Shown here: piece after piece, positions 1-7,870 of the stretch
Layout: each line of letters begins with the position of its first letter
How positions within the stretch are numbered: the first letter of the stretch is position 1
Assembly (NCBI RefSeq): GCF_000733945.1
Contig: NZ_JPOL01000002.1
Location: 692,001 to 756,000 of the forward strand
From: Flavimarina sp. Hel_I_48
Lineage (GTDB): Bacteria; Bacteroidota; Bacteroidia; Flavobacteriales; Flavobacteriaceae
Direction: 5' to 3'
DNA length: 64,000 nucleotides
Program-made: the position numbers and the translations under genes
The notes under the pieces: generated by a model
Databases searched by the model: none
What the model was told of the DNA's origin: nothing
The model's input: only the letters and a program-made list of their open reading frames with translations

Positions 1-101
1 TCATTATTTTCTTTATGATCTACGTAATATTCCTGTAAGGATTGCTCCCCATTGCAGCTCACCATGATGATGGCCAGAAAGGTGACTATTAGATATCTCA
101 T
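1..101 (-). CDS. DUF4252-type lipoprotein, N-terminal part only
   Basis: The minus-strand frame opens at 101 with MRYLIVTFLAIIMVSC and runs off the left edge after 33 residues. A hydrophobic stretch ends in a lipobox (IMVSC), so the protein is predicted to be a lipoprotein with the lipidated cysteine at position 16. The next residues, NGEQSLQEYYVDHKENN, resemble the start of the second DUF4252 gene that commonly follows a first one behind an ECF sigma factor in Flavobacteriaceae. The start lies 6 bases after the stop of the upstream DUF4252 gene, so both are probably co-transcribed. The family has no established function. The family call depends on the short N-terminus and on context. Confidence 0.6.
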   Translation of the reverse strand, partial: MRYLIVTFLAIIMVSCNGEQSLQEYYVDHKENN

Positions 102-107
102 TGTTTA

Positions 108-632
108 TTACTTTATTTTCACATTCTTAAGCTCTTCGCTGCCCGAAAAATTAATACTGCTTGCGATTTTCCCTATTTCCCTCAGGTCTATGTTCCCGGT
201 AATCTTAGCGATAACCGTATCTTCACTACCATTGATACCGTCTATAAACATGAGGAATTCGCGCGCATATTCATCACTTTTTCCCGGTTTAACATAAAAC
301 TGAACGTTTTTACCGTCATCTTTTACACGCATGAGCTCTTCCAGCTTTGCCATTCCCAGGTATTTATCGAATTCAGTACGCATAAGCTTAGCGGTATTGG
401 CATCTTTAGTGGAATAGAACTTAATATCATCCAGGCTATTCACGAGTTCAATATAACTCTTCATTTCAGGATCATCTGTATCTAAATTGAATTGAGATAG
501 CATCTTAAACATCTTTTGGTTCACAACAATCGAGGCGACATCCTGCATATCTTCAAACCTTTGAAAGGGATCTTGTGCCTGTGCGGCAAAACCCATCAAG
601 AAAACCAGTGCACTTATAAGTATTTTAGTCAT
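108..632 (-). CDS. DUF4252 family secreted protein
   Basis: This 174-residue protein has a signal peptide (MTKILISALVFLMGFAAQAQ) with likely cleavage after AQA, so it should be periplasmic or envelope-associated. The mature part (QRFEDMQDVASIVVNQKMFKML, split here by a short loop, then LVNSLDDIKFYST) follows the pattern of DUF4252, a Bacteroidota family usually found beside ECF sigma and anti-sigma genes. It lies 17 bases downstream of the anti-sigma-like gene and 6 bases upstream of a second DUF4252-like lipoprotein gene. The four genes form one minus-strand cluster starting at the sigma factor. No catalytic motif is visible and the molecular role is unknown. Regulation by the neighbouring sigma factor is an inference from gene order. 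Confidence 0.75.
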   Translation of the reverse strand: MTKILISALVFLMGFAAQAQDPFQRFEDMQDVASIVVNQKMFKMLSQFNLDTDDPEMKSYIELVNSLDDIKFYSTKDANTAKLMRTEFDKYLGMAKLEELMRVKDDGKNVQFYVKPGKSDEYAREFLMFIDGINGSEDTVIAKITGNIDLREIGKIASSINFSGSEELKNVKIK

Positions 633-649
633 AACTGTAAGTTTAATTA

Positions 650-1099
650 TTATTTATTAATGTATTTATCTGTTGTTTTTTCAAATTCGTCAAGCGCATT
701 CAACTTAGAAGTGCTTTGACCTACAAAGCTGCCCATCATAAAGAGTGCCTGCCTGGTCTTTAATGCGGCCACTTCTGGATCTTTGTATGTTCCATAATCA
801 GTGGTATTGTTATTACTATTTATATTGTTATTGAAAAAGAAGAAAAGTCCTACAATTACGAGTATACCTGCGGCAATGTTCAGCCAGGGCATTTTTTTTT
901 CTTTGGGGAGATTGATCTCACCGGTGTAACGTTCTTTCCTGGCTTCCGCAAAAGCGGCAAACAATGGGATATAATGTTCCAAATGTGGGGCTACACCTCC
1001 ACCGGAAAAATATTTCCTAAGCTGCTGCTCTTGATCCAAGGTGCTTTCGCCCTCAAAATAAGCATCTAAAAGCTGCTCTATATTTTTAATTGATTCCAT
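650..1099 (-). CDS. Single-pass membrane protein, probable anti-sigma factor
   Basis: The 149-residue product has a soluble acidic N-terminus (about residues 1-65) with the pattern LLDAYFEGESTLDQEQQLR. One membrane segment follows at about residues 71-88 (LNIAAGILVIVGLFFFF), and then an Asn-rich external tail. This topology and its position directly after an ECF sigma gene, which it overlaps by 14 bases, fit a small anti-sigma or accessory membrane partner holding the sigma factor at the inner membrane. A classic zinc-binding anti-sigma motif (HxxxCxxC) is absent, so the anti-sigma role rests on context and topology only. The overlap implies translational coupling with the sigma factor. Confidence 0.6.
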   Translation of the reverse strand: MESIKNIEQLLDAYFEGESTLDQEQQLRKYFSGGGVAPHLEHYIPLFAAFAEARKERYTGEINLPKEKKMPWLNIAAGILVIVGLFFFFNNNINSNNNTTDYGTYKDPEVAALKTRQALFMMGSFVGQSTSKLNALDEFEKTTDKYINK

Positions 1100-1598
1100 A
1101 GCGGTGTTTTTCCATTAATCCTTCCCGTATTGTTTTTCTGGCCCGGGAAAGTGCCGTACGTACAGTGCCTTCGTTAATTTGCAGTTGCTCTGCGATCTCT
1201 GCATTAGTATATTGCTCCACATCACGCAACTGTAAAACGAGCTGCTGCTGTTCAGGAAGCGCCTTCATCAATTTATAGACCCAGTTCACGCTATCGCTTA
1301 CTTCCATTTCCCTTACCGTGTCATAACTGTTGTCTTTATAATTGGTATGAACAAGGCTTAGGTTATTGCTACGTTTGGCCTTTAGGGTATCATAACAGTA
1401 ATTTTTTGTCATAGTCATCGCAAAAGCTTCCGCACTGCGGTATTTTTTTAGTTGCTTCTTTTTAGACCATAATTTTAAAAGTACTTCCTGAGTCGCATCC
1501 TGCGCTTCTTCTTCAGAAGTTAGCAAGCGCCGTGCCAAGCGGTACATTTTGTCCTGAAAGGGGCGTACAATCGTTAAAAAGTCTTTCTGGTTCATCAA
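1086..1598 (-). CDS. ECF-type RNA polymerase sigma factor
   Basis: This 170-residue protein has the two helical regions of a group 4 sigma-70 factor. Region 2 spans about residues 10-76, with QDATQEVLLKLWSKK and a region ending NYCYDTLKAKR, and would contact the -10 element and core polymerase. Region 4 spans about residues 113-160 (LPEQQQLVLQLRDVEQY, then INEGTVRTALSRARKTI), a helix-turn-helix for the -35 element. It is the first gene of a minus-strand cluster with a membrane anti-sigma-like protein and two DUF4252 proteins. That arrangement is common in Flavobacteriaceae and suggests an envelope-responsive regulon, but the signal is not known. Confidence 0.9.
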   Translation of the reverse strand: MMNQKDFLTIVRPFQDKMYRLARRLLTSEEEAQDATQEVLLKLWSKKKQLKKYRSAEAFAMTMTKNYCYDTLKAKRSNNLSLVHTNYKDNSYDTVREMEVSDSVNWVYKLMKALPEQQQLVLQLRDVEQYTNAEIAEQLQINEGTVRTALSRARKTIREGLMEKHRYGIN

Positions 1599-1701
1599 TA
1601 GGCGTTCTTATAAGGAAGACGACCCAACAGTAAATTTGTTACAAAGGGATTGTTTTTTACAATAATACCCTTATTTTAGGGTTCTTAAATAAAAAATAAA
1701 C

Positions 1702-3162
1702 ATGAAGAAATTACCCCAATTATTGGTTATGTGCTTTTTTATAGCGCTTACAACTTCTTGCAGCAAAGACCGGGACGATGAGATTCAACCCGTAGCTGAA
1801 AGCTTAGAAGTAGAAAATTTTATCTACAGCGCCATGAACATCTGGTACCTATATAAGCCGAATGTACCTGCGCTGGCAGATGATCGCTTCGCAAATCAGG
1901 AGGAACTTGACGCGTACCTAAACGGCTTTGAAACGCCCGAGCTCCTTTTTTACGAAGGAGTCAAAGCTCCAGAACCACTGGATCGTTTTAGCATCATAAC
2001 ACCAGATTACCGCGAACTGGAACGTAGTTTTGCCGGTGTAAGCCTTAATAATGGTATGGATTTTGGCCTTGGCCGAATTAGTGATGGCAGCAATCAACTT
2101 GTAGGTTTTGTGCGTTATGTGCTGCCCAATACTTCTGCTGAAGCACAGGGAGTAGAACGCGGAATGCTTTTTACCCAAATAGACGGCAACCCCCTCACCC
2201 TGGATAATTATAGAGAACTTCTCGCACAGACCAGTTATGAGATTACCGTTGCTGACATCAATAGTAACAACGAAATTACCGAAACTGGTCAGACCATATC
2301 CCTTACCAAAGAGGAATATACCGAAAATCCTATTTTTATCATCAAAACCTTTGATAACATAGGGGGTCAGAAAGTGGGCTATCTTATGTACAATTCCTTT
2401 ACGGCCAATTTTGACGAGGAGCTCAACAATACTTTTGCTGATCTTAAGGCCAGTGGTATTAACGAACTCATTCTTGATCTGCGCTACAATAGTGGTGGAT
2501 CGGTGCGTTCTGCGACAGATCTTGCCGCGATGATCACCGGCCAGTTTGCCGGGGAAGTCTTCTCTACAGAAGTTTTTAATCCGCAGCTTCAGGCTATATT
2601 TGAAGCTGGACCTGATGCCGAAGATCTCAACAATCGTTTTAATACTGAAATCAGTGGTGGCACAGCTATAAATAGCCTCAACCTAAGCAAACTTTATGTA
2701 CTTACCACGGGAAGTTCTGCCTCAGCGAGTGAGCTTGTGATCAATGGGCTAGATCCTTATATAGATGTGGTGCAGATAGGGGAAACCACAACTGGTAAAT
2801 TTCAGGCTTCGACCACGTTTTATGATAATGAAGCGCCCCGTTTTAGTAGAAATGGTGCCAATCCCAATCATTTTTATGCCATTCAGCCGCTTATTTTTAC
2901 CTCGGCCAATGTCAATGGGGTAACTGGCTTTGTAGATGGTCTGGTTCCTGAAGTTCTTGTTGAGGAACGCGTATCCACCTATGGTGTTTTGGGTGATGAA
3001 AATGAACCTCTTTTAAGAACTGCTTTAGATCAAATACGCGGCGGAAGGTCTTTTGACCTCAAGCAGGCACAAGGTTTGATCCTTCCCCTTGTTGGAGAAT
3101 CTGGTATGGAAAGCCCCACCTACCAGCGTATGTATGTAGATACGCCGAAGTTGAATAAATAA
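1702..3162 (+). CDS. S41 family (C-terminal processing) lipoprotein peptidase
   Basis: The 486-residue protein begins with a lipoprotein signal (lipobox LTTSC, Cys20) followed by acidic residues SKDRDDE, which may act as an export signal to the outer surface. A PDZ-like region lies around residues 110-190 (VRYVLPNTSAEAQGVERGM). The S41 peptidase core follows. The Ser-Lys dyad is readable: Ser341 in SSASASE and Lys366 in ETTTGK, 25 residues apart as in E. coli Prc (S452/K477). The conserved LILDLRYNSGGSVRSA strand-loop is also present. It would degrade or process envelope proteins. The gene stands alone: divergent from the sigma cluster, and separated from the convergent BtuG-like gene by a strong hairpin. 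The substrate is unknown. Confidence 0.9.
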   Translation: MKKLPQLLVMCFFIALTTSCSKDRDDEIQPVAESLEVENFIYSAMNIWYLYKPNVPALADDRFANQEELDAYLNGFETPELLFYEGVKAPEPLDRFSIITPDYRELERSFAGVSLNNGMDFGLGRISDGSNQLVGFVRYVLPNTSAEAQGVERGMLFTQIDGNPLTLDNYRELLAQTSYEITVADINSNNEITETGQTISLTKEEYTENPIFIIKTFDNIGGQKVGYLMYNSFTANFDEELNNTFADLKASGINELILDLRYNSGGSVRSATDLAAMITGQFAGEVFSTEVFNPQLQAIFEAGPDAEDLNNRFNTEISGGTAINSLNLSKLYVLTTGSSASASELVINGLDPYIDVVQIGETTTGKFQASTTFYDNEAPRFSRNGANPNHFYAIQPLIFTSANVNGVTGFVDGLVPEVLVEERVSTYGVLGDENEPLLRTALDQIRGGRSFDLKQAQGLILPLVGESGMESPTYQRMYVDTPKLNK

Positions 3163-3200
3163 TGGGCTATTTTAGACCTTTTTAAGCTATTTTAGATCAA

Positions 3201-3240
3201 AAAAAGCCCGATTTTCTGGATTCAGAAAATCGGGCTTTTT
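3201..3240. terminator. Bidirectional intrinsic terminator
   Basis: A perfect 18-bp stem (3201-3218 with 3223-3240) closes a GATT loop. It contains the GC-rich core AAGCCCGATTTTCTG and has A and T runs on its outer ends. It lies between the convergent S41 peptidase gene and the BtuG-like gene and can stop transcription from either side. Confidence 0.92.
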
Positions 3241-3288
3241 GATTGAAAAATAGGGTGTTTTGACCTATTTATTGACCTTTCAGACTAA

Positions 3289-4365
3289 TTAATCATTAGT
3301 ATAAAAACCATTGGGACCTACACCCACGGTGTACGTTTGCTCTAAGTTTCCATCTAGAGAATAGCGATATGCTTCACTGTCTGTAGCGTAATTACCACTA
3401 TCTGAAATGTAAATAACATCATCTTCAACATCAAAACCGTACAAGTAAGAAAAACTCTCATCAGTATTAAAGTTTATCAAAGCTTCTTCGGGAAAAGTAG
3501 TTTCTCCCTGTTCAATAGTGTAAACAGCATTGCCTGAGGTATAATAAATTTTATTGTCGTCAATTTTTATATTTCCAGGGCTAACCGTAGCTTCTGGAAG
3601 TGTTAAGGTTTGCTCAATGCTGGCGGAAGCAAGATCAATGGTAAAAAGTTTGCCTAGACCGGTACTATCCGCAGTCATTACTAATATTTTATCATCCTCC
3701 TCTTGAAAGGAGTTAGGAATATTACCCTTCCCAAGATCAATTATTTTCTCAACGGTATTTGAGGTTGGGTCAAAAACATCGATCGAATTGCCCTCACCAT
3801 AATAACCGTTAGATATATATACCTTTCCATCCTCGCTTAGTATCTTTTCCGCGCTATTGTTTAGGACAACCTTTTCAGTAGAATAGTCATCTAAATTAAT
3901 AACGGTTAAAAAATTATCATTGCTACCTTGAGCAAAATTTGCCGCATTTGTCACATAGGCTTTACTGCCTACAATTGTTCCATAACGTGGATTTTCAAAA
4001 TCACTGCTAATTGTAGCTACATATTCAAAAGTATAACGATCTACCACGGTTACGCTATTTGCAGAACCTGAAACAATAAACGCACGCGTATCGTCAAAAA
4101 ACATGTTTTGAAGGAAAGTCCCAATCTCTGCTGCGTCAGGATTTACTTTTCTAAAAATATCATTGGTAAGTGTTCCATCATTGGCAATAAAACTAATCGA
4201 AGCCGTTGCAGGATTGCTGTTGCCTTCATTAAGCACAAAAGAACCTTCTGCATAATCGCCTTCCGGTACCGGATCTGGGCCTATACCATCATCATCGCTA
4301 GAACAAGAGGTCAGGAAAAGGGTCGCCGCAAAAACGGTAAAAAAGAGGTGTTTCATTGTTTTCAT
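3289..4365 (-). CDS. BtuG-like surface lipoprotein (DUF5074/YncE-type beta-propeller), predicted cobalamin binding
   Basis: The 358-residue protein has a lipoprotein signal with lipobox FLTSC (Cys21) followed by SSDDDG. Such acidic residues directly after the cysteine are the known type of surface-export signal for Bacteroidota lipoproteins. The rest is a repeated beta-rich pattern of propeller blades (SANSVTVVDRYTFEYVATI, NDNFLTVINLDDYSTEKVV, EGNSIDVFDPTSNTVEKII), the DUF5074/YncE type. It begins 5 bases after the btuB stop, so it is in the same riboswitch-controlled transcript. In Bacteroides the beta-propeller lipoprotein BtuG caps BtuB and captures vitamin B12 at the cell surface. Similar length, fold type and position make that role likely here, although sequence identity was not tested. 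A second ATG three codons downstream is also possible. Confidence 0.8.
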   Translation of the reverse strand: MKTMKHLFFTVFAATLFLTSCSSDDDGIGPDPVPEGDYAEGSFVLNEGNSNPATASISFIANDGTLTNDIFRKVNPDAAEIGTFLQNMFFDDTRAFIVSGSANSVTVVDRYTFEYVATISSDFENPRYGTIVGSKAYVTNAANFAQGSNDNFLTVINLDDYSTEKVVLNNSAEKILSEDGKVYISNGYYGEGNSIDVFDPTSNTVEKIIDLGKGNIPNSFQEEDDKILVMTADSTGLGKLFTIDLASASIEQTLTLPEATVSPGNIKIDDNKIYYTSGNAVYTIEQGETTFPEEALINFNTDESFSYLYGFDVEDDVIYISDSGNYATDSEAYRYSLDGNLEQTYTVGVGPNGFYTND

Positions 4366-4370
4366 AGTTA

Positions 4371-6200
4371 TTAAAAATTAAAGTTTAGATAAAAATTGTA
4401 ATTGCGGCCGGGCATTTCCCTGCTCGCCACGCTTTGATAAGCGGTATTAAATATATTGCGCACCTGGAGGCCCACTTGATATTCCTTTTTTCTGCCAAAA
4501 GTGTAGCTCCCGCCCAGATTAGAAAGCGCGTAGCCCTCCAGGTTATATTGCGATGCATTGTCTGACCGCGTAAAGACTTCGCCCACGCCTACCAACTGAT
4601 AAAAAAAAGCATAGCCGCGGTTCTCATAGGCGGCAGAAAAGGTGGTTTTGTTGTAGGGAACGTAGATCAATTGATCGCCGGTTTCTACATCTTCTGAAAC
4701 GGTGTAGGCATAATTTCCACTGAATTTCAACTGCTTATGGCCAAATTTCTTTACATAGTCGGCCTGAATTTCAACTCCGTAAGCATGCACATTATCTGTA
4801 TTTACCGGTTTCCAATTGGCACCCGCGGGAATCCATCGGATCATATTGGTGATATCCATATAATAGCCGGTAATTCTAGCGGAAAAATCACTGATTTGGA
4901 AGGAATTTCCCACTTCGGCCTGGTAAGACGTTTCTGGTTTTAAGTCGGCATTGCCGCTGTTTTCCCAATAGAGATCGTTATACGTTGGAATCCTAAAGTT
5001 TTTGGAAGTATTGAACGAAAGCGCGTAAAATTCTGAAAACTCATACCGCGCTCCAGCGGAATATAAAAACGGACTATCATAAACGGAAGTCGCTTCTTTT
5101 CGCCCAGAAAGTTCATAAACAAAGAGGGATCCCAGTTTTTGTTTAAAAAGCAGACTGGCGGCGGCAATATTTCGGCGTTCTTCAGGGATGCTACTGCCTT
5201 CACCTTTGTTGCTGTTGTAACTTAAAATAGCATTGACCTGCGCCTGCGAACCCAGATCATAACCCAGGTCCAACTTACCAATTAGGGTATTCACGCTTCC
5301 GCCAGAGTAACTTTGCTTATAGATATTAGCAAAGTATTTATAGTCTTCGGTAAGAAAGGCCACTTTGGCGAGGCTTGTAAAACGCTTATGTTTTTGTTCC
5401 CATTCTACCAGGCTTCGGGTATCTGTATTCTCATATTTAGTCCTGATTTCCGTTGGGATAATCAATGAAAAATTGCGCCTTCCATCAAATATATAGTGAT
5501 ACAATCTGACAGTATTTTCCGTATCCAGTTTAAAAGCAACCGAAGCATTTAAGCTGTTGTTGTAAAACTGGCCATTAAAATTCTGGCCATTACTATCGGG
5601 AAATTCAAAATCATTATCAGAACCGGTCCTGTTTACGGTAATTGCCGTACTTACATTTTCGGTGGAATATTTTGTTTGAAAATTCACTCCATAGGCATCA
5701 AAACTGCCATAATTTACCCGAAATTCAGTATTAAAATCCAAATTGAAAGCCAGGGAATTATCCAGATGAACGGTGCCGCCTATCGCACTGCTGCCGTAAA
5801 GCACGCTACCGCCACCGCTGCGCACGCTCACCGCATCAAAAACCAGTGGATTGATCGTGTTAAAATCGGTTTGCCCATTGAGTTGGGAGTTGATGTTTAT
5901 ACCATTCCATATCACGGCGGTTTGCTGCGCGGTGGTACCCCGGAAGGAAGGCGAAGAAACCATTCCCGCACCATTTTCCTTGAAATAAATAGAAGAATTG
6001 GTATTCAGTAAATCAGTAAGGCTGGAACCGCTGCGCTTGATAACGCTATCTGTAAGTCTGACTACCGGCTGGGTACTGCTGTACTTTTTGAGGTTTTTAT
6101 CACCGTAGAGTAACACCTCATCTAAGGGGACAGGTTGCTGCGCGAAGCCCGAAAAGCTCGCCAAAAGACAAATAATAAGAAGTTGAAAGGTATGTTTCAT
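4371..6200 (-). CDS. btuB: TonB-dependent outer-membrane cobalamin receptor
   Basis: The 609-residue protein has a signal peptide (MKHTFQLLIICLLASFSGFA). A likely TonB-box segment (PLDEVLLYGD) and a plug domain follow at about residues 40-150, with LTDLLNTNSSIYFKENG, SFRGTTAQQTAVIWNGI and SGGGSVLYGSSAIGGTV. The remainder is the beta-barrel, ending in the aromatic C-terminal strand NFYLNFNF that is typical of outer-membrane barrels. It would import vitamin B12 across the outer membrane using TonB energy. The gene follows a cobalamin riboswitch by about 35 bases, which strongly supports the substrate, and is followed by a BtuG-like lipoprotein gene. Length and architecture match BtuB of the family. 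Confidence 0.93.
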   Translation of the reverse strand: MKHTFQLLIICLLASFSGFAQQPVPLDEVLLYGDKNLKKYSSTQPVVRLTDSVIKRSGSSLTDLLNTNSSIYFKENGAGMVSSPSFRGTTAQQTAVIWNGININSQLNGQTDFNTINPLVFDAVSVRSGGGSVLYGSSAIGGTVHLDNSLAFNLDFNTEFRVNYGSFDAYGVNFQTKYSTENVSTAITVNRTGSDNDFEFPDSNGQNFNGQFYNNSLNASVAFKLDTENTVRLYHYIFDGRRNFSLIIPTEIRTKYENTDTRSLVEWEQKHKRFTSLAKVAFLTEDYKYFANIYKQSYSGGSVNTLIGKLDLGYDLGSQAQVNAILSYNSNKGEGSSIPEERRNIAAASLLFKQKLGSLFVYELSGRKEATSVYDSPFLYSAGARYEFSEFYALSFNTSKNFRIPTYNDLYWENSGNADLKPETSYQAEVGNSFQISDFSARITGYYMDITNMIRWIPAGANWKPVNTDNVHAYGVEIQADYVKKFGHKQLKFSGNYAYTVSEDVETGDQLIYVPYNKTTFSAAYENRGYAFFYQLVGVGEVFTRSDNASQYNLEGYALSNLGGSYTFGRKKEYQVGLQVRNIFNTAYQSVASREMPGRNYNFYLNFNF

Positions 6201-6234
6201 AAGCGCTCAGACCCCTATCCCGGAGGTTTTAGAC

Positions 6235-6470
6235 AGTTATGAACCCTGGCAGGTCTCCTGGCTCGCGTATATGGATCAACCTTCCCGTTTAAAAAACAGT
6301 GGTTTTAAGAACAATCCATACCGCCCCAATTACGGGACAAAGCATACAGTTGCGGGAACAGCGAAAGCTTCTTATTTATTTTGAATTTAAAGTTTTAAAT
6401 TCAAAATTCTCTTTCTTCCCTTTTAAGAGGCGGGTAATTTAAAAACCTTCCTCACCAAAATTCAGGCGCG
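6235..6470 (-). promoter_or_regulatory. Cobalamin (AdoCbl/B12) riboswitch upstream of btuB
   Basis: Reading the minus strand from about 6470, all the diagnostic segments are present in order. They are TTTTGGTGAGG near 6450-6461, GGGAA, CTGTTCCCGCAACTGTA, CCACTG, and the conserved B12 box GCCAGGAGACCTGCC at 6248-6262. It sits in the leader of btuB and is expected to repress the btuB and BtuG-like genes when cobalamin is bound. Exact boundaries are approximate. Confidence 0.95.
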
Positions 6471-6544
6471 AAAGTACTTCAAAAAATTGGTTTCTGAGTA
6501 GTTTGCTATGAAAGCAATTATACTTATATTGAAATAAAAAAATT
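6471..6544. other. AT-rich spacer with no recognised feature
   Basis: This stretch lies between the riboswitch and the decayed reading frame at 6545-6848. It should contain the btuB promoter on the minus strand, but no clear TAnnTTTG element could be placed. Confidence 0.4.
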
Positions 6545-6848
6545 TTATGCCTCAATCAATTTATTTAGTTGCAACTTTAATGCAGTACTTAGCATGTCCT
6601 TATTTATAGTTTCCGAATCGACAGACAATACCTGAACAATAACATCTATCCATTGTTCATTATTTTATTTGAATTCAATAGTTTTAGTAAAACTTTTCAT
6701 CCTCAAATTGGTTAAAATTACTTTCACGCGCTCTAGGCCCGTATTTCTCGGATAGTATATGATTTACACACGGAAATTCCTCTCCACAGAAACCAATAAG
6801 TTATTTCGTATTTGCATCAGAAATTTCGATTATTTTATCTATTTTCAT
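6545..6848 (-). pseudogene. Decayed small gene of unknown family
   Basis: On the minus strand a frame opens at 6848 (MKIDKIIEISDANTK), 11 bases after the stop of the FINCPFD gene. It hits TAA, then continues in the same frame as a coherent stretch (LIGFCGEEFPCVNHILSE, then KYGPRARESNFNQFEDEKFY). It then meets another stop. A shifted frame beginning at 6700 (MKSFTKTIEFK, TAA, NNEQWIDVIVQVLSVDS, ending NKLIEA and TAA at 6545) carries on. Two nonsense codons plus one frameshift inside about 100 codons of protein-like sequence suggest a recently broken gene of the same unit. The family is not recognised. An alternative is chance open stretches in AT-rich DNA. Confidence 0.42.
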
Positions 6849-6859
6849 AATAGAATTTC

Positions 6860-7474
6860 TTATAATTTCAATTCATAAATCCAGTCTTTTGCGAATTTTA
6901 TAAAATCGGCTATTGGAATTTCTTCTATTTCTTGATTTGTATAGCTATTGATCAATTGCGTAGTTAAATCTTCAATAAACTGGTTGTAAGAATTCCAAAT
7001 TACACGCTGCCCTTCAATTTGGGTTTGTTCCAAATTTGCTGAAAGCCAATTCCGCACCTTTGTGATCAATACATAAGGCTCATCATTATGATTTTCAATA
7101 TCTTGACCTGCTATATCGGAGAGTACTTTTTGATAATAATATTTCTCCGTTTCCAATATGAGAATTTTCTTATTCTTTAATTCATTGCTCCCATATTCCA
7201 TTGCCCCTATATCTAACCCAAGTTCATAGGGCATATTAAATCTTGGAAGATCTCCTTTACTAAGAGGTTTGCTTCGAGAAAGGTCATGAATGCCATATTT
7301 GCAATCCCTAATTAAATCTTTAATCCCATTGATTCTAATTGTAGCAGATGAAAATGTTTGTGATAATTTTGGATTGAAATCTAAGTAAAGTAATGTAAAA
7401 ATCAAGGGTTTGATTAGAATACGATAATCATTATCAAAAGGACAATTTATAAAAACATTTTTTTCAAAACCCAT
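6860..7474 (-). CDS. FINCPFD-motif protein, possible TIR- or deoxyribosyltransferase-like Rossmann domain
   Basis: The 204-residue protein starts MGFEKNVFINCPFD and carries conserved-looking blocks: INCPFD (9-14), YGIHDLSR (60-67), FNMPYELG (79-86), ILILETEKYYYQKVLSD (104-120) and IAGQD (121-125). I recognise the pattern from an uncharacterised bacterial family with the same order of blocks. The N-terminal beta strand and the NMPxELG glutamate (Glu84) recall the nucleotide-handling folds of nucleoside deoxyribosyltransferases and TIR domains, but enzymatic activity is inference. It begins 5 bases after the DUF2188 gene, so the two form an operon. About 30% GC in a sampled stretch, against about 47% in btuF, suggests horizontal acquisition. 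The function is not known. Confidence 0.7.
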   Translation of the reverse strand: MGFEKNVFINCPFDNDYRILIKPLIFTLLYLDFNPKLSQTFSSATIRINGIKDLIRDCKYGIHDLSRSKPLSKGDLPRFNMPYELGLDIGAMEYGSNELKNKKILILETEKYYYQKVLSDIAGQDIENHNDEPYVLITKVRNWLSANLEQTQIEGQRVIWNSYNQFIEDLTTQLINSYTNQEIEEIPIADFIKFAKDWIYELKL

Positions 7475-7479
7475 AAAAG

Positions 7480-7749
7480 TTAGTCTTCAAAGGATACCAC
7501 TTCTTCTACTTCACCTGTACTTTTATGAACAATAACTTTACCATTTGATTTTGTGGCAGTTTGTTCTGCATAAAATTTTGCTTGTTTTTGATCAGGAAAT
7601 ACACGTAAAGCCCGGGTTTTTCCATCAGCCACTACGGCCCATTTATGACCGTCGCTACGTATGATATGATATCTATGAGGATCTACAATTTTTGCTCCTT
7701 CTGCTACTTTTTTACCTAGTTCTTTAGTATAAAATGTCTTCCTTTTCAT
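7480..7749 (-). CDS. DUF2188 domain-containing small protein
   Basis: The product from ATG 7749 is 89 residues. A longer frame reaches 7851, but its N-terminal extension is hydrophobic AT-rich translation and the conserved part begins at MKRKTFY. The core (YHIIRSDGHKWAVVADGKTR, then FPDQKQAKFYAEQ and GKVIVHKSTGEVEEV) fits DUF2188: a short beta-rich domain with a Trp, an aligned AKxxAE helix and a closing VHxxxG strand. The family function is unknown. It is translationally close (5 bases) to the FINCPFD gene downstream. This two-gene unit interrupts the B12 locus and may be a small accessory or defence cassette. Confidence 0.75.
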   Translation of the reverse strand: MKRKTFYTKELGKKVAEGAKIVDPHRYHIIRSDGHKWAVVADGKTRALRVFPDQKQAKFYAEQTATKSNGKVIVHKSTGEVEEVVSFED

Positions 7750-7858
7750 AATAAAAAATATTATATCAATATACGATAAAGATTTTAACTCAATATGATA
7801 TTTACAGATTGTAATACGAACGATATATAAGCCTCGACCATTTTCAACCAAATAACCT

Positions 7859-7866
7859 TACTTTTG
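7859..7866 (+). promoter_or_regulatory. -7 promoter element (TACTTTTG) immediately before btuF
   Basis: The sequence matches the Bacteroidota -7 consensus TAnnTTTG. It ends 4 bases before the btuF ATG, which would give a leaderless transcript. No clear -33 TTG lies at the usual distance, so this is moderate evidence. No second cobalamin riboswitch precedes this unit. Confidence 0.45.
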
Positions 7867-7870
7867 AAGC

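Noticed and set aside
7750..7851. N-terminal extension of the DUF2188 gene
   Set aside because: The extension is AT-rich with no conserved residues, and the domain and a good ATG begin at 7749.
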